From Streptomyces vietnamensis (lineage in GTDB: Bacteria > Actinomycetota > Actinomycetes > Streptomycetales > Streptomycetaceae), in NCBI RefSeq assembly GCF_000830005.1, contig NZ_CP010407.1:7204001-7268000 (forward strand): a stretch of DNA of 64,000 nt. Reading direction: 5' to 3'. This document shows positions 1 to 7,838 of this stretch, piece by piece; positions within the stretch are counted from its first letter, which is position 1, and each line of letters opens with the position of its first letter. Under the pieces are notes generated by a model. It was not told the DNA's origin and made no database searches. It saw nothing but the letters and a program-made list of their open reading frames with translations. Position numbers and translations under genes: made by a program.

Positions 1-53
1 AGTACTGAGCACGCGGCGGCGCGCCATGCGCGGCTGCATGAGAAACGAGGCGG

Positions 54-2027
54 ATGTCCGTGTCGATGATGGGCGGCGGAAGCCCGGCACTGGGCCCGGC
101 AGGACTGCAGCTGGAGGATGATTCGATCATCCGGCAAGGGGTCAGGCCGGGTACGGTGCGCCGGATCATTCCGTATACGAAGAAGTTCCGTTGGCCGCTG
201 CTGCTGCTGATGCTGACCACGGTCGTCAACGCGGGCAACGCGGTCGCCACCCCGCTGATATTGAAAATGATCATCGACGACGGCATTGGGCCGAGGGACC
301 GTTCGGTCGTGGTGGGGCTGTGCCTGGCGGTCGCCGGACTGGCGCTGGTCGACGCCGCGGCGGTGTACGTCCAGAGCTGGTGCTCGGGCCGGGTCGGCGA
401 GGGCATCGTCTACGAGCTGCGCACCCAGGTCTTCGCCCATGTGCAGGAGCAGCCCCTGGCCTTCTTCACCCGGGCACAGACCGGTGCGCTGGTCAGCCGG
501 CTCAACGCCGACGTCATCGGTGCCCGGCAAGCGGTCACCACATTGCTCTCCCAGTCGGTCTCCACGCTCCTGACGCTGGTCCTCGTGCTCGGTGCGATGT
601 TCTACCTGTCGTGGCAGATCACCGTCGCCGCGCTGGTGCTGATTCCGCTCTTCCTCGTGCCGGTTCGGCTCATCGCCCGCCGCCTGCAACGGCTCACCCG
701 GGAGACGATGCAGCTCGACGCCGAGATGAGCTCGATGATGAACGAGCGCTTCAACGTCTCCGGGGCGATGCTCGCCAAGCTCTACGGCCGCTCGACGGAC
801 GAGGAGGCGATGTTCGCGGGCAAGGCCGCCCGGGTGCGGGACGTCGCCGCGGTCGGCGTGGTGTGGGGGCGGCTCCTGTTCATCATCGTCGGCGTCCTCA
901 CCGCCATGACCACGGCTCTTGTCTACGGCCTCGGAGGCGCCCTCACCATCGACGGGGCGCTGGAGATCGGCACCCTGGTGGCCATGGTGACGCTGCTGCT
1001 TCGGCTGTACGGGCCGATCAACCAGCTGACGACCCTGCAGTCGACCGCGATGATCGCCCTGGTCAGCTTCGACCGGGTGTTCGAGGTGCTGGATCTGAAG
1101 CCCATCGTCAGTCAAAGCCCCACGGCGCGCGCGCTGCCCGCCGCCGCTTCCGCGCCCGACATCGAGTTCGACCACGTCTCGTTCCGGTATCCCGTCGCGA
1201 AGGAGGTCTCCCTCGCCTCCCTGGAGACCATCGCGCTGCGCAGGCCGGAACGCGCCGACAACGTCCTCACCCTGGACGGACTGACCTTCCGCGCTCCTGC
1301 CGGCAAGCTCACCGCCCTGGTCGGCCCGTCAGGAGCGGGCAAGACCACCATCACCCACCTGGTGCCGCGCCTCTACGACCCCAACGAGGGCCGGGTGCGC
1401 ATCGGCGGCCACGACATCCGCGACCTGACCCTCCAGTCGCTGCGGGACACCGTCGGCGTGGTCACCCAGGACGCACACCTCTTCCACGACACACTGCGCG
1501 CCAATCTGCTCTACGCCCGGCCCGACGCCGACGAGAAGGACCTGACGGAGGCGTGCCGGGCGGCCCTGATCTGGGACGCCGTCCAGGCGCTCCCCGACGG
1601 CCTCGACACCGTGGTCGGCGACCGGGGGTACCGGCTGTCCGGCGGGGAGAAGCAGCGCATCGCCCTCGCCCGGCTGCTGCTGAAGGCACCGCCCGTCGTC
1701 GTCCTCGACGAGGCCACCGCCCATCTCGACTCCGAGTCGGAGGCCGCCATCCAGCGAGCTCTGAAGACCGCCCTGGCCGGCCGTACGTCACTCGTGATCG
1801 CCCACCGCCTGTCCACCATCCGCGAGGCCGATCAGATCCTCGTGGTCGAGGCGGGCCGGATCCGTGAGCGCGGAACCCACGCGGAGCTGATCGGCCAGGG
1901 CGGGCTGTACGCCGACCTGTACCGCACCCAGTTCGCCGAGCAGGCGCCCGAGGACACCGACGTCGTGGCCGGGGTGCCCCAACCCGATCTCGTGCCGCCT
2001 GTTCAACTGCCGCACGGCCACAGTTGA
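54..2027 (+). CDS. ABC exporter, fused permease and ATPase
   Basis: Half-size ABC exporter of 657 aa that should work as a dimer in the cell membrane. Hydrophobic helices fill roughly residues 45-340. The ATPase follows with Walker A GPSGAGKTT near residue 424, signature LSGGE near 528, Walker B VVVLDEA near 548 and the H-loop AHR near 582. Between the first ATPase strand (near 375) and Walker A there is an extra stretch (around SLASLETIALRRPERADN) that most exporters lack. The ATG at 54 has GAGG only three bases upstream; ATGs at 66 and 69 are alternatives. A StrR-type operator overlaps the stop codon, and the next genes make tyrosine and 4-hydroxymandelate, so export of a peptide antibiotic is likely. 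The substrate is inferred, not seen. Confidence 0.9.
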   Translation: MSVSMMGGGSPALGPAGLQLEDDSIIRQGVRPGTVRRIIPYTKKFRWPLLLLMLTTVVNAGNAVATPLILKMIIDDGIGPRDRSVVVGLCLAVAGLALVDAAAVYVQSWCSGRVGEGIVYELRTQVFAHVQEQPLAFFTRAQTGALVSRLNADVIGARQAVTTLLSQSVSTLLTLVLVLGAMFYLSWQITVAALVLIPLFLVPVRLIARRLQRLTRETMQLDAEMSSMMNERFNVSGAMLAKLYGRSTDEEAMFAGKAARVRDVAAVGVVWGRLLFIIVGVLTAMTTALVYGLGGALTIDGALEIGTLVAMVTLLLRLYGPINQLTTLQSTAMIALVSFDRVFEVLDLKPIVSQSPTARALPAAASAPDIEFDHVSFRYPVAKEVSLASLETIALRRPERADNVLTLDGLTFRAPAGKLTALVGPSGAGKTTITHLVPRLYDPNEGRVRIGGHDIRDLTLQSLRDTVGVVTQDAHLFHDTLRANLLYARPDADEKDLTEACRAALIWDAVQALPDGLDTVVGDRGYRLSGGEKQRIALARLLLKAPPVVVLDEATAHLDSESEAAIQRALKTALAGRTSLVIAHRLSTIREADQILVVEAGRIRERGTHAELIGQGGLYADLYRTQFAEQAPEDTDVVAGVPQPDLVPPVQLPHGHS

Positions 2028-2029
2028 AC
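2001..2029. promoter_or_regulatory. Probable StrR-family operator
   Basis: GTTCAACTG (2001-2009), 11 bases, then CAGTTGAAC (2021-2029). The published StrR consensus is GTTCGActG-N11-CagTcGAAC; the match is 16 of 18 with the same symmetric change in both arms and the exact 11-base spacer. The arms extend one or two more bases each side (CTGTTCAACTG/CAGTTGAACAG). The site overlaps the exporter stop codon and lies 64 bases before the start at 2093, so it probably drives the 2093-4085 pair. A StrR-type activator is encoded at 5500-6612. As RNA it could also form a hairpin, but no T-run follows. Confidence 0.75.
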
Positions 2030-2092
2030 AGCGGATCCCCCGGAGCGCCCGGCCCGCCGGCCTCCGCCCCACCGCTCGCAGGAAGGACAGGC

Positions 2093-2938
2093 ATGGCAGC
2101 GCGCGACATCGCCTACGTCGAGCTGTACGCCAAGGACAAGCAGCAGACCGCCCACTCCTTCGTCTCGCTGGGCTTCACCTGCGTGGCGGACTCGGTGGCG
2201 CCGGACCGCAGTTCCCTGCTGCTTCGGCAGGGCGCCGCCCACCTCGTCATCACTTCGGGTCCCGCGACCTGGAAGTTCCTGGACACGCACGGGGAGGGCG
2301 TCGCGGACATCGCCCTGCTCTGTGCCGATGTCACGGCGACGGCGCAGCGGGCCGTGCGGGTCGGCGCCGGCCTGACCGGTTCCACACGCGGCAACCCGAT
2401 CCTGTCCGGGGCCGGTGGGCTCACCCACACCCTGCTGCCGGCCACGCGGACCGCGAACCTGCTGCCGGCGGGCCACCGCTGGGTCGAACTGCCCCAGGGT
2501 CTCGGGCCGTCGGCCGAAGGGAACGGGCGGCTCGACCGGGTGAGCATCGCGGTCGACGGGCCGGATCCGGAGATCTACCTCCCCCTCTACGTGGACGCCT
2601 TGGGGTTCGTCCGGCAGCGGCCGGGAAACGCGTCCGGGGCTGCACAGGAACCGTCGGCCGTCCTCCTGGACAGCGCCGACGGCGGCACGACCCTCACCCT
2701 CTTCCGGCACCAACCACGCCCTCTGACCGGGGAGTCCACCTCACACGCGGGGGACGATGACAGGCCCGGCGTGCGGCAGCTGTCCTTCCTGGTCGATGAC
2801 ATCGCCGCCGCACGCCCTCCCCGCCTGAGCGGCGCCCTCTCCATCGAACTCGTCCAGCGGGGCGGGTCCGGCGGCGATGCCGCACAGGTCCCGGCCCCGC
2901 GGAAAGCGGGGAACCATCACCGGCTGACCGCCGGATGA
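2093..2938 (+). CDS. Damaged 4-hydroxymandelate synthase/HPPD-like protein
   Basis: 281 aa, clearly a relative of the 4-hydroxymandelate synthase at 7839-8870: both have SGPATWKFLD and GVADIAL in the N-terminal half. It lacks most of the iron site. The first ligand His is Arg149 (LDRVSIAV against LDHVAVCL), the second is Gln229 (VRQLSFLV against VQHLAFLV); only the Glu252 equivalent (IELVQRGG) remains. About 60 residues are missing between positions 240 and 250, and the tail after 260 is unrelated. The ATG at 2093 follows GGAAGGA at a good distance; upstream in-frame codons back to 2024 look non-coding. It probably shares a transcript with the prephenate dehydrogenase. It cannot be a normal Fe(II) dioxygenase; it may be a pseudogene that still has an open frame, or a binding or regulatory paralogue. 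Confidence 0.75.
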   Translation: MAARDIAYVELYAKDKQQTAHSFVSLGFTCVADSVAPDRSSLLLRQGAAHLVITSGPATWKFLDTHGEGVADIALLCADVTATAQRAVRVGAGLTGSTRGNPILSGAGGLTHTLLPATRTANLLPAGHRWVELPQGLGPSAEGNGRLDRVSIAVDGPDPEIYLPLYVDALGFVRQRPGNASGAAQEPSAVLLDSADGGTTLTLFRHQPRPLTGESTSHAGDDDRPGVRQLSFLVDDIAAARPPRLSGALSIELVQRGGSGGDAAQVPAPRKAGNHHRLTAG

Positions 2939-3002
2939 TCCCGCCCGCCGCCTTTGACACCGGACACCGGACACCGGACCGCCGGAGAAGGAAGTAGCCG
3001 TC

Positions 3003-4085
3003 ATGCGCTCCGCAGTTGTGGTCGGCACCGGACTCATCGGAACATCCGTCGCGCTCGCGCTCAGCGCCCGGGGCGTGACGGTGCACCTGAGGGACGCGGA
3101 TCCCGAGGCGGCCGGCATCGCCGCCTCCCTGGGCGCCGGGACCGTGGAGGCCCCGACCGCGGCTGTCGACCTGGCCGTGCTGGCGGTGCCTCCCGCCCTG
3201 GTCGGCAGCGTCCTGGCCGACGCCCAGGCGGCCGGGATCGCCCGCCACTACACCGACGTGGCGAGCGTCAAGGCGGAGCCGCGGGAGGACGTCGTCGTGC
3301 TCGGCTGCGACACCGCCCGCTACATCGGCGGTCATCCCATGGCCGGCGGAGAAGTCAGCGGACCCACAGCCGCCCGCGCCGACCTGTTCGAAGGCTGCAC
3401 CTGGGTGCTCACACCGACGCCGGACACCGGCACGGAGACGCTCAACACCGCCCTGGAGCTGGTGGCGACCTGCGGGGGCACCCCCGTCGTGATGGCGGCC
3501 GCCGAGCACGACCGTGCGGTCGGCCTCGTCTCCCACGCTCCGCACGTCGTGGCGGCGCTGGTCGCCAAACGCCTTGCGAAGGCGGGGGAACGGGCGGTGA
3601 GCCTCGCCGGGCCGGGCGTGCGGGACCTCACCCGGATCGCGGGCGGTGACCCGGACCTGTGGGTCGACATCCTCTCGGCCAACGCGGGTGTCGTCGCCGA
3701 CATCCTGGAAGAACTGGGCTCCGACCTGGGGGACGCCGTGGCCGCCCTGCGCGCCATGGCGGCCACGGACGAGGCCAAACGCGATGCCGGCCGACAGTGC
3801 GTCGACGCCCTGCTGCGCCAGGGCAGGTCGGGCCGTCGGCGCATCGCCGGCAAGCACGGCATCCGGCCCGCCCGCTACCGGACGCTCGGAGTGATGGTGG
3901 GCGACCAACCCGGCCAGCTGGCCCGGCTGTTCGCCGACGCCGACCGATCCGGCGTCAACATCGAGGACATCCATCTGGAACACTCCACGGGCCGCCTCAC
4001 CGGCGTCGTCCGGCTGAGCGTCGACCAGCGAGCCGCACCTGCTCTGGAGGACGCGCTCCACTCCCAGGGGTGGCGCATTCAGTAA
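3003..4085 (+). CDS. tyrA: Prephenate dehydrogenase with C-terminal ACT domain
   Basis: 360 aa. Converts prephenate and NAD(P)+ to 4-hydroxyphenylpyruvate, the precursor of tyrosine and the substrate of 4-hydroxymandelate synthase. The N-terminal Rossmann motif is VVVGTGLIGTSVALAL (residues 4-19), the conserved GGHPMAG lies near residue 115, and an ACT regulatory domain fills about 290-360 (VMVGDQPGQLARLFADA). The ATG at 3003 is preceded by AAGGAAG. It sits 64 bases after the damaged HmaS-like gene, probably in one operon under the operator at 2001-2029. Dedicated prephenate dehydrogenases are common in clusters that need 4-hydroxyphenylglycine; whether this is that copy or the housekeeping one is inferred from context. 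An IS element starts at its stop codon but leaves the frame intact. Confidence 0.9.
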   Translation: MRSAVVVGTGLIGTSVALALSARGVTVHLRDADPEAAGIAASLGAGTVEAPTAAVDLAVLAVPPALVGSVLADAQAAGIARHYTDVASVKAEPREDVVVLGCDTARYIGGHPMAGGEVSGPTAARADLFEGCTWVLTPTPDTGTETLNTALELVATCGGTPVVMAAAEHDRAVGLVSHAPHVVAALVAKRLAKAGERAVSLAGPGVRDLTRIAGGDPDLWVDILSANAGVVADILEELGSDLGDAVAALRAMAATDEAKRDAGRQCVDALLRQGRSGRRRIAGKHGIRPARYRTLGVMVGDQPGQLARLFADADRSGVNIEDIHLEHSTGRLTGVVRLSVDQRAAPALEDALHSQGWRIQ

Positions 4086-4095
4086 GGATCTTCAG
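4085..4095 (+). repeat. IS left terminal inverted repeat
   Basis: AGGATCTTCAG, exact inverse of 4945-4955. Together with the flanking TA it overlaps the TAA stop of the prephenate dehydrogenase. Confidence 0.85.
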
Positions 4096-4841
4096 CGCTG
4101 TCTCTCCAGGGTGAGGACGGCCTTGGTGATTGACGTGAGCCGGTTGGGGCTGATGCGGGCTTTGCGAAAGATCCGCCAGGCCTTGAGGCGGGCGAAGGCC
4201 CGCTCGACGGGGAAGCGGAGCCGTGCGTGTGCACGGTTGACGGCAGCCTGTCTGGGCGTGAGGGGGCGTCCGAGGTGGCGTTTGAACGGCACCTGGAAGG
4301 TTCCGCCGGCACCGGCGTAGGCCTTGTCGGCGAGGACGGGAATCCTGAGCCGTTCACAGACGGTGACGACGCGGTGGGTGCGGGCGGCGGTGATGTCGAC
4401 CGTGCGGCCGGGCAGCGCGGGTGAGTACCAGATCAGTTCGCCCGCCGGGTCGGTGACGGCCTGGATGTTCACGCCGTGCCGTCGGGCCTTGCCCGAGTAG
4501 TCCCGTTCGTGGTCGCCGACCCGGTCGCACTCGGCGATGGTGCCGTCGAGCAGGACGTACTTGGGACGGGCGCGGCGCAATGCCTGGGCCAGGGACGGTG
4601 CTCTCGAGGCGAGGAGTCTGATCACGCTCTGTACGTAGGCGTGGGCGGTGCCTTCGCTGATGCGGAAGCCCGCGGCGAGCTTCGCGTAGGTGGTGTGCTC
4701 GCGCAGGTAGACCAGGGCGATGACGGCGCGTTGCGAGGGCCGCAGTTTGCAGCGGCGGTCACCCTCGCGGGTGACGATCAGCATCGTGACCCACTCCACG
4801 AGCGCGTGCGGCAGGTCGAGTGCGGCAGGATAGGTGACCAA
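4092..4841 (-). CDS. IS5-family DDE transposase
   Basis: 249 aa, complete. An N-terminal helix-turn-helix (about residues 35-75, with TYAKLAAGFRISEGTAHAYV) is followed by a DDE nuclease core. The three acidic residues are visible in LLDGTIAECD, LADKAYAGAGG and FPVERAFARLKAWR. It cuts and joins the element ends. The stop codon lies within the left terminal repeat. One uninterrupted frame is present, so no programmed frameshift is needed. The gene runs against the surrounding antibiotic-type genes. Confidence 0.93.
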   Translation of the reverse strand: MVTYPAALDLPHALVEWVTMLIVTREGDRRCKLRPSQRAVIALVYLREHTTYAKLAAGFRISEGTAHAYVQSVIRLLASRAPSLAQALRRARPKYVLLDGTIAECDRVGDHERDYSGKARRHGVNIQAVTDPAGELIWYSPALPGRTVDITAARTHRVVTVCERLRIPVLADKAYAGAGGTFQVPFKRHLGRPLTPRQAAVNRAHARLRFPVERAFARLKAWRIFRKARISPNRLTSITKAVLTLERQR

Positions 4842-4944
4842 CGAGGCCTCCGGTCGCAGCGGTTGAGACGTCAGACATCTCGAACCATTGCCCGAAGGCC
4901 TCGTCTGCTATCCGCCCGTGGCCGTCACCCGATCGGTGACCACT

Positions 4945-4955
4945 CTGAAGATCCT
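4945..4955 (-). repeat. IS right terminal inverted repeat
   Basis: CTGAAGATCCT, exact inverse of 4085-4095, followed by the second TA copy at 4956-4957. Confidence 0.85.
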
Positions 4956-4957
4956 TA

Positions 4958-5499
4958 GTGAGGGTCTCGGCCCACGGGCGTACGTCGACGGGATGAAACG
5001 GCACCGGTCCACGGACGGGGTGGACGCCGTGTGCGCGCAGGGGGCCGATGCGAGCCGGACATCGTCAGCAGCCTCACTCGTTCCCTGGCGTGCGAGGGAA
5101 AGTACCTGTTCAAAACCTGTGAGATTCCGACGGGCCCACCGTGCAAACTGAATCGTTGAGGGCTCGACAATGACACGCGGTACACGTGATCATTGCTGGT
5201 AACCAACCGGCAACATTGTAGAGCGGGGCGGGGGCGAGGATCTCGGTGAAAGGTGCTGGTGGTCCCGGGCGTCAGGCCCGGACGGGGTATCCGCCAGGTC
5301 GATTCTTGTCGCTTTGACCTGCATCATGAGTGGTTTCCTGCTCAAGCACAATGTGGCCGGAACCCTTTGTTTCGTCTGATCCTCACGGCCGATCCAGTGC
5401 TTACTGTCGATGGTCGGGACGGCGTGGCCCGGCGGTGAGGTGGAATTCCCCTGCCCTGAGATCCCGCGAGTGTCAGGTCTTGAGCAGTCAACCAACGGG
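4958..5499. other. Intergenic region before the StrR-type gene
   Basis: About 540 bases with no reading frame I can support. From about 5090 to 5480 the base composition is clearly less GC-rich than the rest, as expected of a promoter and long leader. An inverted repeat CAGGTC-N15-GACCTG lies at 5295-5321 and a small hairpin CCGGGC-GTCAG-GCCCGG near 5266-5282. The first 130 bases after the IS may be the old downstream flank of the prephenate dehydrogenase gene. I find no StrR-type operator here. Confidence 0.5.
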
Positions 5500-6612
5500 G
5501 TGAGTAGATTGCATCAGCCAGTTCCAGCCAGAGTCCTTCACGCTGTCGTCAACCCTCCATCGGCCGCCGATGCCCACGGCACGGGCACCGGTGGCGATGG
5601 ATCCGGAACGTCGGAGTCCGGATCACCGTCGCCTCGGGAGCGTCCAAGCCCCGAGCACGTACCCATATCGACCCTGCTTCCCGGTATGTCGCCCCGGTCC
5701 GAAGGGCCGGACACGGAACACGTCGCTCGCCTCGCCGAAATCGAAGACGCTCTTCCGCCCATCCTCGTCGACCGCCGCACCATGCGGGTGATCGACGGAA
5801 TGCACCGTCTGATGGCCGCCTTCGTCCGAGGCGACCAGATGATCAGTGTGGAATTTTTCGAGGGCAGCACCGAGGACGCGTTCCTGCATGCGGTACGGGC
5901 GAACGTGGCGCATGGTCTTCCACTGTCGCAGGCCGACCGTCGGGCCGCTGCGGCCAAGATCGTCGCCTCGCACCCGCACCTGTCCGATCGGGCCATCGCA
6001 CGTGCCGCGGGCCTGGGTGCCAAGATGGTGGCCGGGATCCGCCGCCAGGCCGACGGGGTGGTGCAGCTGCACGCCAGGGTCGGCAGGGACGGCAAGGTCC
6101 GCCCGCTCAACAGTGATGAAGGACGCAGACGGGCGGCGGAACTGATCGCCGAGCGACCGGATGCCTCACTGCGGGAGATCGCGCGGCTGGCGGGGATCTC
6201 CCCGGCGACGGTCAGCGACGTCCGCAGGCGCCTGCGGGCCGGCGAGCCCCCGGTGGTCTCCGGCGAGCAGCCGGCGCAGGGGGGCAAGGCGACCGACGTA
6301 TCCACGCGGGTGCGAAGGCTGCGCGGCGAGCGCAAGGAGGAACTGCTCGACGCCGATCCCATCACCGTGCTGGAGAAGCTGCTGCGCGACCCCTCCCTGC
6401 GGCACAAGGAGGAGGGCAGGACCCTGCTGCGCCTGCTGCGCCAGAACGCCATCGGAATGCGCCAGCGCTTAGAACTCACCGCCGCGGTCCCACCGCACTG
6501 CGGTGCGCTGGTGGTGAACCTCGCCCGGCAGTACGCGGAGACGTGGCTGGAGTTCGCCCAGAAGCTCGACGAGAAGGTGCAGTCGGCCCGCCGTCCCGCC
6601 GCGGGAGAGTGA
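5500..6612 (+). CDS. StrR-type (ParB-like) pathway activator
   Basis: 370 aa from the GTG at 5500. The N-terminal half has the ParB/Srx-like fold used by StrR, Bbr and Tei15*-type activators: VPISTLLPGMSPRSEG, then LPPILVDRRTMRVIDGMHRL. A helix-turn-helix follows at ASLREIAR-LAGISPATVSDVRR. StrR proteins switch on antibiotic clusters by binding inverted repeats; two matching sites are in this window (2001-2029, 7207-7235). Codon 324 (6469-6471) is TTA, so translation probably depends on the rare bldA leucine tRNA. The start is uncertain: the frame is open from an ATG at 5410, but 5500 gives a more usual N-terminus. The next gene's ribosome site follows closely (6658). Confidence 0.88.
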   Translation: MSRLHQPVPARVLHAVVNPPSAADAHGTGTGGDGSGTSESGSPSPRERPSPEHVPISTLLPGMSPRSEGPDTEHVARLAEIEDALPPILVDRRTMRVIDGMHRLMAAFVRGDQMISVEFFEGSTEDAFLHAVRANVAHGLPLSQADRRAAAAKIVASHPHLSDRAIARAAGLGAKMVAGIRRQADGVVQLHARVGRDGKVRPLNSDEGRRRAAELIAERPDASLREIARLAGISPATVSDVRRRLRAGEPPVVSGEQPAQGGKATDVSTRVRRLRGERKEELLDADPITVLEKLLRDPSLRHKEEGRTLLRLLRQNAIGMRQRLELTAAVPPHCGALVVNLARQYAETWLEFAQKLDEKVQSARRPAAGE

Positions 6613-6668
6613 CGGGATCGGTGCGCTCCGCTGTTGTGGCATACAGAGACGACTTCTCGGAGGTTGGT

Positions 6669-7067
6669 GTGGTCGCCGGTCGTGTGGTGAGGTTCGACGG
6701 CGCTCGAGGCTATGGGTTCATCGCCCCGGACAACGGTGAGGAGGACGTCTTCCTGCACGCCAACGACCTCCTCATTCCCGAGGCCTACCTGAGGTCCGGC
6801 CTCGCGGTGGAATTCGATGTCGACGTCGGTGACAGGGGGCCGAAGGCGTCCTCGGTGCGGCTGGCCGAGGGGGCCGAATCGCCTGTTCCGGTGGCAAGGA
6901 ACTCGGCGGGAGACAACGTTATCGACGACGTCGTGGGTGAGGACGAGTTCACCGTGGAACTGACTGAACTCCTGCTCCGCACGCCGTCGCTGACTGCTGC
7001 TCAGATTGTCGAGATCAGACGAGAGCTGACCGCGTTCGTCAAGAAGCACGGCTGGGTCGAGGGCTGA
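6669..7067 (+). CDS. Cold-shock-domain protein with C-terminal extension
   Basis: 132 aa. Residues 1-62 form a cold-shock domain with the nucleic-acid-binding motifs YGFIAP (RNP1 region) and VFLHAND (RNP2 region). A further 70 residues follow, ending in a helical segment (TAAQIVEIRRELTAFVKKHGW) that ordinary Csp proteins lack. The GTG at 6669 has GGAGG six bases upstream; a GTG at 6609 overlapping the StrR stop codon is possible but lacks a ribosome site. Close spacing to the StrR gene implies co-transcription. It could bind cluster mRNA or DNA; that role is inferred only. Confidence 0.85.
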   Translation: MVAGRVVRFDGARGYGFIAPDNGEEDVFLHANDLLIPEAYLRSGLAVEFDVDVGDRGPKASSVRLAEGAESPVPVARNSAGDNVIDDVVGEDEFTVELTELLLRTPSLTAAQIVEIRRELTAFVKKHGWVEG

Positions 7068-7620
7068 GCTCAACCGGCTGACAGCGGCGGCTCGACCCGG
7101 TGGATCGCGGCGAAGAGGATCGTCGCCTCGCATCCGCACCTGTCGGACCGGGCGATCGCCTGCGTATCGGGTCTCAGCGCCAAGGCGGTGGCCGCGCTGC
7201 GCGCTCGTTCAAGTGGGGGCCGGCCGCAGTTGAACGCCAGACGCGGCCGGGACGGCCGGATGCGCTCCCTGGACGCCGCCAAGGCCCGGCCGCGGGCGGC
7301 GGAACTCATCGCCGAGCGCCCCGACGCCTCGCTGCGCCACATCGCCGCACCGGTCGGGCTCTCCCCGGCGACCGTGAGCGATGTCCGCAGACGCCTCGCG
7401 TCCGGCCTGCCGCCGGCCGGACCGAAGCACCACCCGGCCGGTCCCGGCTCATCGCCGCGGTGCCACCGCACCGGCGCGCCCTCATCGCGCAACTCGCGCA
7501 CCGGTACGCCGGGAAGTGGAGCGCTTCTGCGCAGGAACTGGAGGAGCGCGTCAACGGGGCAGCGCGCGCCGAGCGCCGGCGGCCGGCCGGGAGTCGTCGG
7601 CCGCCCACGCCGTTGATTAA
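7068..7620 (+). pseudogene. Second StrR-type regulator, fragment with frameshift
   Basis: Starts right after the cold-shock gene stop. The first part reads RIVASHPHLSDRAIA, then AELIAERPDASLRHIA and GLSPATVSDVRRRL, closely matching residues of the StrR-type protein at 5500-6612. Near 7435-7450 the frame changes and resumes as AAVPPHRRALIAQLAHRYAGKW, matching the C-terminus of that protein (AAVPPHCGALVVNLARQYAETW). Some 75 residues between the two parts are gone, as is the whole N-terminal ParB-like half. No start codon context is visible. This is a decayed duplicate; a StrR-type operator lies inside it at 7207-7235. Confidence 0.82.
7207..7235. promoter_or_regulatory. Second StrR-family operator candidate
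   Basis: GTTCAAGTG (7207-7215), 11 bases, CAGTTGAAC (7227-7235). It differs from the site at 2001-2029 at one base and keeps the exact spacer. It lies inside the StrR pseudogene, about 600 bases before hmaS, so if it works it may act on that operon from a distance or be left over from an earlier arrangement. Confidence 0.55.
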
Positions 7621-7838
7621 CGGCGCCACTCCCGAGATAGTGGTCGGGTATTCGCTCTTGGGCGATCCCATTCTTCGGTCAATTGAGACCCGGATGCGCG
7701 CCGTATTTTACTGTCGACCGCCGGTCCGATCCGCCGAGCACGAGGGACGAAGCCGCTCCGATTGATTTCACGGCACAGGAATGACCGCTGCTCGGGCGGG
7801 CCGTTCCTGGCCATTCTGCTTTCGAGAGGGTTCTCAAA

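Larger units (their letters stand above)
4083..4957 (-). mobile_element. IS5-like insertion sequence with TA duplication
   Basis: The ends carry perfect 11-bp inverted repeats AGGATCTTCAG (4085-4095) and CTGAAGATCCT (4945-4955), each flanked outside by TA (4083-4084 and 4956-4957). This gives an 871-bp element with a TA target duplication, as in IS5-family groups. One transposase gene fills it on the minus strand. Removing the element and one TA restores CAG-TAG, so the prephenate dehydrogenase would stop at the same place before and after insertion. Transposase and both ends look intact, so it may still move. Confidence 0.88.

Noticed and set aside
4888..5151. Small plus-strand frame across the IS end
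   Set aside because: It starts inside the IS and has no ribosome site, domain or codon bias.
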